Positions 59,533-64,000 of a stretch of 64,000 nucleotides of DNA are shown piece by piece. Origin of the DNA: Agromyces sp. Root81 (lineage in GTDB: Bacteria; Actinomycetota; Actinomycetes; Actinomycetales; Microbacteriaceae); contig NZ_LMIR01000002.1 in the NCBI RefSeq assembly GCF_001429165.1, positions 980,662 to 1,044,661 of the forward strand. Reading direction: 5' to 3'. The notes beneath the pieces are model-generated. The model made no database searches and had not been told where the DNA came from. It saw only the letters and a program-made list of their open reading frames with translations. The position numbers and the translations under genes were made by a program. How positions within the stretch are numbered: position 1 is the first letter of the stretch; each line of letters starts with the position of its first letter.

Positions 59533-60780
59533 TCAGACGAGCGTGTCGCCGATGTACCCGCCCTCGGCGCAGCCCGGCGGAATCGCGAAGACCGCCGATC
59601 CGACGGGCGTCGTCCACTCGTTGAGCAGGTCGAGCTCGTCGAGCCGCCGCTGGATCGGCACGAACTGCCGGTCGACGTCGGCCTGGAACGACGCGAACAG
59701 CAGCCCGGCATCCGAGACCGATGCGCTGGCGGGCGCCTCGTCGTAGTTGTACCCGCGCCGGTAGATGCGCTCCCCCGGCTCCTCGCTGCGCGACCGCCGC
59801 AGGTGCGAGAAATCGGGGATCACCGGGAAGCCCACCGGCCCCAGCGCCTCGAAGTCGGGTTCGTCGTGCTCGCGCTCCCCCGTGAGCGGGGCGCCCGAGG
59901 CGAGCTTCCGCCCGACGGATGCCTCGCGCCCCGGCCGATCGACCCGGTCCCACCCGTCGAGGTCCATCGCGATGCGCCGCAGCACCATCGAGGTGCCGCC
60001 GGCCATCCACGCCGGCTCGCCGCCCGACCAGACGAGCTCGTCGAAGTCCGGCGTGCCCGGCTTCGGGTTGACGGTGCCGTCGAGCTGGCCGAACAGGTTC
60101 CGCATCGTGCGGCCCTCGGGCTCCGAGCCCGCCGCGCGGCGGAAGCCGCGCTGGGTCCAGCGGATCGTCGCGAAGCTGCGCGCATCCTTCAGCAGCATGC
60201 GCGCGGCATGCGAGACCGTGACCGCATCGTCGGCGCCGATCTGCAGGAGCAGGTCGCCGTCGTTCCACCGCGGATCGAGTCGGTCGATGCCGAACGGCGG
60301 CAGCGGGCGCAGCCAGCTCGGTGCCTCTGCGCCGGCCCGGGCGACGAGGCCCGGGCCGAAGCCGAAGGTGACGGTGAGCCGTGCAGGCACCTCGGCGAGC
60401 TCGGGCTCCGTGTCGGCGAGGGGCGGCCGCCCCTGCGTCACACGAGCGGCGTCGTCGCTCAGCACCCGCAGCATCCTGCGGAGCGCCGGGGCATCCACCT
60501 CGGGCAGCAGGTCGAGCGCGATGAAGAGCGCGTGCGCCTGCGGCGGGGTCTCGACGCCCGCCTGGTGCACGCCGTGGAATGGCAGGATCGCCTCGCCGAC
60601 GGCGGTCGGCGAGGCAGTGCCACCGGCACCACCGGCACCCGAGGCACCCGCCGCATCGACGCCCGCCCGAATCGCGGCCGACGCGCCGAGCGCCGCCGCA
60701 GCACCGGCTCCGGCCGCGGCGGCACCTCCGAACAGGAGATGCCGCCGCGAGAACCCGGAACCGCCGGGTTCGCCGGTCAT
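59533..60780 (-). CDS. Tat-exported DyP-type peroxidase
   Basis: The 415-residue protein has a twin-arginine signal (FSRRHLLFGGAAAAGAG) and a dye-decolourising-peroxidase fold with the G-x-x-D-G motif in NLFGQLDGTVNPKPG, RGYNYDEA and a C-terminal GGYIGDTL. It oxidises substrates with H2O2 at the cell surface using haem folded in the cytoplasm. It follows the PCuAC gene with a one-base overlap (TGATG). In Streptomyces a comparable DyP/ECuC pair serves copper trafficking to a secreted oxidase. EfeB of the Efe iron system is the other close relative, but no efeU or efeO is nearby. Confidence 0.9.
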   Translation of the reverse strand: MTGEPGGSGFSRRHLLFGGAAAAGAGAAAALGASAAIRAGVDAAGASGAGGAGGTASPTAVGEAILPFHGVHQAGVETPPQAHALFIALDLLPEVDAPALRRMLRVLSDDAARVTQGRPPLADTEPELAEVPARLTVTFGFGPGLVARAGAEAPSWLRPLPPFGIDRLDPRWNDGDLLLQIGADDAVTVSHAARMLLKDARSFATIRWTQRGFRRAAGSEPEGRTMRNLFGQLDGTVNPKPGTPDFDELVWSGGEPAWMAGGTSMVLRRIAMDLDGWDRVDRPGREASVGRKLASGAPLTGEREHDEPDFEALGPVGFPVIPDFSHLRRSRSEEPGERIYRRGYNYDEAPASASVSDAGLLFASFQADVDRQFVPIQRRLDELDLLNEWTTPVGSAVFAIPPGCAEGGYIGDTLV

Positions 60781-61304
60781 CAGTGCGCCTCGTGACCTTC
60801 GTCGTACTGTTCGTTCGCGCCCTGGTAGTCCTTCACGGGCGCGACCACGTCGAGCGAGGAGCCGTCGGAGAACGAGAGCGTGACGGTGACCTCGTCACCG
60901 GCCTGCAGCGGACCGGTCAGGCCCATGAGCATGACGTGGTTCGCGCCGGGCTCGAGCATGAGGTGGCCGCCGGCGGCGATCTCGAAGCCGCCCTCCTTCT
61001 CGCGCATGGTCATGGCGCCGTCGGATTCGACCGTCTCGTGCAGCTCGGCCATCTCGGCGGCGTCGGTCTCGGCGCCCGAGAGCGTGATCGAGGTCGCGCC
61101 CCCGTTGTCGAGCATGCCGAAGAGCGCGGTCATGCCGCCGTCACCGGCCTTCACCCAGGCGTCGGTGACGGTCACGGATGCCGCGGCCTCGGCCTGAACC
61201 GACGCGGCGGGGGTCTCGGCGGGCTGGCCGGCGGCGCACCCGGCAAGGGCGAGCACGGCCGCGAGCGCGGCACCGAGGGCAGGGGTCATCGCAGTGGATC
61301 GCAT
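60780..61304 (-). CDS. PCuAC-type periplasmic/extracellular copper chaperone
   Basis: The 174-residue lipoprotein has a lipobox (VLALAGCAAG) and a DUF461 domain with the H-M...H-x-M copper site: MAELHETVESDGAMTMRE and HLMLEPGANHVMLMGL. The C-terminus is His-rich (YDEGHEAH). It binds Cu(I) outside the membrane and may pass it to cuproenzymes. It lies between the copC-like gene and the DyP gene. Confidence 0.92.
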   Translation of the reverse strand: MRSTAMTPALGAALAAVLALAGCAAGQPAETPAASVQAEAAASVTVTDAWVKAGDGGMTALFGMLDNGGATSITLSGAETDAAEMAELHETVESDGAMTMREKEGGFEIAAGGHLMLEPGANHVMLMGLTGPLQAGDEVTVTLSFSDGSSLDVVAPVKDYQGANEQYDEGHEAH

Positions 61305-61322
61305 GTGTTCTACTCCCCGGGC

Positions 61323-62006
61323 TCAGGCGTCGTCGCCGGACGTGCCGTTGCCCGAACCCGCACCGGGGCCCGCGCTCTTGCGCTTCGCGTTCAGGATCAC
61401 GGCGACGATGAGCGCGAGGATCCCGAGCCCGCCGACGACGAAACCGGCGATCGCCCAACCGTCGGGGCCGCTCTGCGCGGCGTCGACCGCCTCCTCGTGG
61501 CCTTCGGCGTGGTCGCCCTCGGCGGCGTCCTCGTCGCTCGCCGCGTCGTCGTGGGCGGGCTCCTCGGCCCAGACGCCGGTGGCGTCGCCACCGACGCCGA
61601 AGTCGATGGTGCCCTCGATGGGGTGTCCGTCGCTCGACACGGCTCGCCAGCGCACCTGGTAGTCGCCTTCGAGGTCGGCGGGCAGCGACGCGGTCACGTG
61701 CGCGCCCGCGATCACGGGGTCGCCAACGGCGACATCGCCGCCGTGGTGGTCGACGACCATGATCGCCGTGCCGACCTCGATGATGTCGTTCGAGAAGTCG
61801 AGCGCGACCTCGGTCGGGGCGGTGTCGAAGACCTGGCCGGGCTCGGGGCTCGAGCCCACGAGCTCGTCGTGCGCGAAGGCGGGCGAGGCGCCGGCCAGGG
61901 TGATGCCGGCGGCGAAGGTGAGCGCCGTGGCGGCGAGCACCATGGTGCGGAGTCGCGTGGTGCGGTCGCCCGCGCCGATGGCGGCGGCGGTCGTGTGGGT
62001 GTTCAT
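61323..62006 (-). CDS. CopC-domain copper-binding protein with C-terminal TM
   Basis: The 227-residue protein has a signal peptide ending in ASPAFAHDEL, so that the mature N-terminal His is positioned for copper binding as in CopC. A CopC/YcnJ-type beta domain (SSPEPGQVFDTAPTEVALDFS; WRAVSSDGHPIEGTIDFGV), a His/Asp/Glu-rich linker and a C-terminal TM helix (WAIAGFVVGGLGILALIVAVIL) follow. It handles copper at the cell surface. 18 bases separate its stop from the PCuAC start, so they form one operon. Confidence 0.9.
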   Translation of the reverse strand: MNTHTTAAAIGAGDRTTRLRTMVLAATALTFAAGITLAGASPAFAHDELVGSSPEPGQVFDTAPTEVALDFSNDIIEVGTAIMVVDHHGGDVAVGDPVIAGAHVTASLPADLEGDYQVRWRAVSSDGHPIEGTIDFGVGGDATGVWAEEPAHDDAASDEDAAEGDHAEGHEEAVDAAQSGPDGWAIAGFVVGGLGILALIVAVILNAKRKSAGPGAGSGNGTSGDDA

Positions 62007-62108
62007 TGCGATGGGAGTCTCTCTCCTCGGGTCCGGGATCCGGCGGCGCACTCGATGGGCGCGGCCGCAGGGGCATCCGGAAAGCTCTGGTTCCGCCGGT
62101 CGGCGGGA

Positions 62109-62717
62109 TTACGCGGAGGCGAGGAGGAGCGGCGGGCCGCGCGAGCCCAGTGCGGTGAAGCGGAGTCGTGAACGCAGCTGCGGCACGCGCGTCGAGGCGG
62201 GCCGGCGAACGGCGGCGAGGGGAAGGGCGAGCGGCGGCACCGGCGAGGTGAGCCGGAGCACGAAGCGGCGGGCGGCTGCGGCGACGGCGCGCCACGCGGC
62301 CTGCTCGACGGCGAGCAGGTACACGATGGTCGCGACCGCGGCGAGGGCATGGCCGAGGAGCATGGCGGTGTCGGCGTGCACGTGCCCCGCCGTGGCGGCG
62401 GCCGCGCCGTCGACGAACGCCACCGTCTGGTGGTGCCCGTCGCCGCTGGCGACGAACGAGCCGGTCGAGGCACCGGCACCGACGCCGAACAGCAGGTGGA
62501 ACGTGCCCTGGCTGACGATCACCGCGAGCGTCGTGCGCAGCGGCGTCGCGCGGCGACCGACGAAGGCGACGGATGCCCCGAGCGCGACGATGCCCGCGAG
62601 CACGAGTCCAACCCCGCCCGGCGCCTCGCCTCCTGCGACGCCGTGCGAGAAGGCCGCGAGGAAGAGGGCGACGACTGCGGTGGCCGAGCCACGCGCGAGC
62701 TGCGCCGCACGGTTCAC
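62109..62717 (-). CDS. Membrane protein next to copper genes
   Basis: The protein has 202 residues from a GTG at 62715-62717. It has four hydrophobic helices, a His-containing loop (GDGHHQTVAFVDG and AGHVHADTAMLLGHALA) and a basic C-terminal tail. It is upstream of the CopC-like gene with a 102-base gap, and similar proteins accompany copC in actinobacteria. A copper-transport accessory role is a guess from position and His content. Confidence 0.7.
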   Translation of the reverse strand: MNRAAQLARGSATAVVALFLAAFSHGVAGGEAPGGVGLVLAGIVALGASVAFVGRRATPLRTTLAVIVSQGTFHLLFGVGAGASTGSFVASGDGHHQTVAFVDGAAAATAGHVHADTAMLLGHALAAVATIVYLLAVEQAAWRAVAAAARRFVLRLTSPVPPLALPLAAVRRPASTRVPQLRSRLRFTALGSRGPPLLLASA

Positions 62718-62772
62718 AATGCCCCCGGAAGATCGATCGATCGAAGAATCGCCATAACTCTACAATGCGCTC

Positions 62773-62800
62773 TTGACACCGGCCTCCGCGGGTGTAGTCT
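62773..62800 (+). promoter_or_regulatory. Promoter of the APC permease (leaderless)
   Basis: TTGACA (62773-62778), 16 bases, TAGTCT (62795-62800). Transcription would start at or within a few bases of the GTG at 62809, so the mRNA should be leaderless. No ribosome-binding site is present, which agrees. Confidence 0.65.
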
Positions 62801-62808
62801 CGACCGCC

Positions 62809-64000
62809 GTGACGAATGAGGCACACACACCACCGGCCGAGCTGAAGTCGCCGAAACACTGGATCATCGGCGACCCGCTCCCCACCGAGCATCTCGAGGG
62901 CCAGCTCCTCCCGAAGCGCTTCGCGCTCCCGATCTTCGCGAGCGACCCGCTCTCGTCCGTGGCGTATGCGCCGCAGGAGCTGCTGATGATCCTCATGGTC
63001 GGCGGTCTCGCCTTCCTGAGCTTCGCGCCGTGGGTGGCGCTCGCGGTGATCGTGCTGCTCGTGACCGTGGTCGCGAGCTACCGGCAGCTGATCCGCGCCT
63101 ACCCCTCCGGCGGCGGCGACTACGAGGTCGCCCACCGCAACCTCGGCGAGAAGTCGGGCCTCGTGGTCGCGTCGGCCCTGCTCGTCGACTACGTCATGAC
63201 GGTCGTGGTGTCGGTCGCGTCGGGCGTCGACAACATCATCTCGGCGATCCCCGAGCTCAACCCGTTCCGGGTCGAGCTCGCGATCGTCTTCGTCATCATC
63301 CTCGCGGCCGTCAACCTGCGCGGCGTCTCCGAGTCGTCCAAGGCCTTCGCCGTGCCGACCTACCTCTTCATCGGCAGCGTCTTCGTGATGGTCGTCGTGG
63401 GGCTCACCCGCACGCTCCTCGGCGACCCGCCGGTCGCGGAGTCGGCGACGTTCGGCGTCGAGGCCGAGTCGCTGACCCAGGCGGGCATCATCCTGCTGCT
63501 GCTGCGCTCTTTCGCGAGCGGATGCTCCGCCCTCACGGGCGTCGAGGCGATCTCGAACGGCGTGCCGGCCTTCCGCCTCCCCAAGGTGAAGAACGCGCAG
63601 ATGACGCTCGTGCTCATGGGCGGCATCGCGATCGTGCTGTTCGCCGGCCTCACGGCGCTCGCGCTCATCTCGCAGGTGCACTACGCCGAGGATCCATGCA
63701 GCCTGATCGGCTGGACGGAGTGCGCGACCGAACCGCAGCGCAGCCTCATCGCGCAGGTCGCTGCGGCCACGTTCGGCGATGCCACGGTGTTCTTCTACGT
63801 GATCCAGGCGGCGACGGCGCTGGTGCTGCTGCTCGCGGCGAACACCGCGTTCAACGGCTTCCCGTTGCTCGGCTCGGTGCTCGCCCGCGACGGCTACGCG
63901 CCGAAGTCGCTGTCGACCCGCGGCGACCGCCTGATCTACTCGAACGGCGTGGTGATCCTCGCGCTCGCGGCATCCCTCATCCTGCTGATCTTCCAGGCGA
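62809..64000 (+). CDS. KimA-like APC-superfamily permease (truncated by window end)
   Basis: 397 residues are visible before the window ends. After a soluble N-terminus (SPKHWIIGDPLPTEHLEGQ) come TM helices with FASDPLSSVAYAPQELL, SYRQLIRAYPSGGGDYEVAHRNLG and LVDYVMTVVVSVASGVDNIISAIP. This fits the APC subgroup containing the potassium importer KimA/YdaO of Bacillus. It probably imports K+ or an amino acid with protons. The GTG start has no ribosome-binding site and follows a promoter directly. Confidence 0.85.
   Translation, partial: MTNEAHTPPAELKSPKHWIIGDPLPTEHLEGQLLPKRFALPIFASDPLSSVAYAPQELLMILMVGGLAFLSFAPWVALAVIVLLVTVVASYRQLIRAYPSGGGDYEVAHRNLGEKSGLVVASALLVDYVMTVVVSVASGVDNIISAIPELNPFRVELAIVFVIILAAVNLRGVSESSKAFAVPTYLFIGSVFVMVVVGLTRTLLGDPPVAESATFGVEAESLTQAGIILLLLRSFASGCSALTGVEAISNGVPAFRLPKVKNAQMTLVLMGGIAIVLFAGLTALALISQVHYAEDPCSLIGWTECATEPQRSLIAQVAAATFGDATVFFYVIQAATALVLLLAANTAFNGFPLLGSVLARDGYAPKSLSTRGDRLIYSNGVVILALAASLILLIFQA

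Noticed and set aside
62718..62808. c-di-AMP (ydaO-type) riboswitch before the KimA-like gene
   Set aside because: Only about 90 bases are available and the promoter sits directly at the start codon, leaving no leader for a riboswitch.

Overview
The window looks like chromosome of a high-GC actinobacterium. The best guess is Microbacteriaceae, perhaps close to Agromyces. This rests on strong G/C third-position bias, GTG/TTG starts with AGGAGG-type sites, class-E-sortase LAxTG anchors, a leaderless permease gene, and the heptamer GCATCCG recurring through most of the window. The genus is inference only.

Bases 1-12,300 are an accessory island with lower GC and few GCATCCG heptamers. It starts with a 97-base segment that recurs unchanged at 7888-7984, inside a decayed XRE-type regulator. 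Between the two copies lie a 4-TM protein, an M50 site-2-type protease and a tightly coupled minus-strand operon: a precursor peptide, a class II lanthionine synthetase (LanM), a membrane-anchored SdpA/DUF5819-like protein and an HTTM/SdpB-like membrane protein. No LanT transporter/peptidase is present. The precursor promoter sits on three tandem ~31-base repeats. After the second copy comes a three-gene coupled element (8361-12117): two tyrosine-recombinase-like genes and a DDE-type transposase.

Bases 12,362-29,000 carry a nearly complete histidine-utilisation locus (IclR regulator, hutH, hutU, hutI, hutG). Three copies of a 16-base dyad GTCTGSNATSCCNGAC lie about 55 bases upstream of hutH, hutU and hutG. 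The locus is split by a MacB-like ABC system, a two-component system and an M23 peptidase. The hutG end together with a SixA-type phosphatase has been tandemly duplicated, leaving a hutG remnant.

Bases 29,000-48,500 mix metabolism and stress genes: a His-rich copper ATPase and a CopZ/DUF305 pair, each behind a CsoR-like box; a YefM/YoeB toxin-antitoxin pair; a GH15 glucosidase/trehalase; a MerR-GAF-LuxR regulator beside an amine oxidase/cupin/POT transporter unit with GGTTCGA palindromes; an ECF sigma factor with a YCII partner; and an RND pump.

Bases 48,700-54,100 encode surface proteins, including six chaplin-like repeats ending in LASTG and a phytase-like esterase protein also ending in LASTG. 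The rest holds MocR/YczE (with an in-frame 18-base repeat tail), a TipA-type MerR regulator, a DUF4097/PadR operon behind CGCGATATATCGCG operators, an exported copper-handling group (DyP peroxidase, PCuAC chaperone, CopC) and a truncated KimA-like permease. No tRNA, rRNA or CRISPR array was seen.
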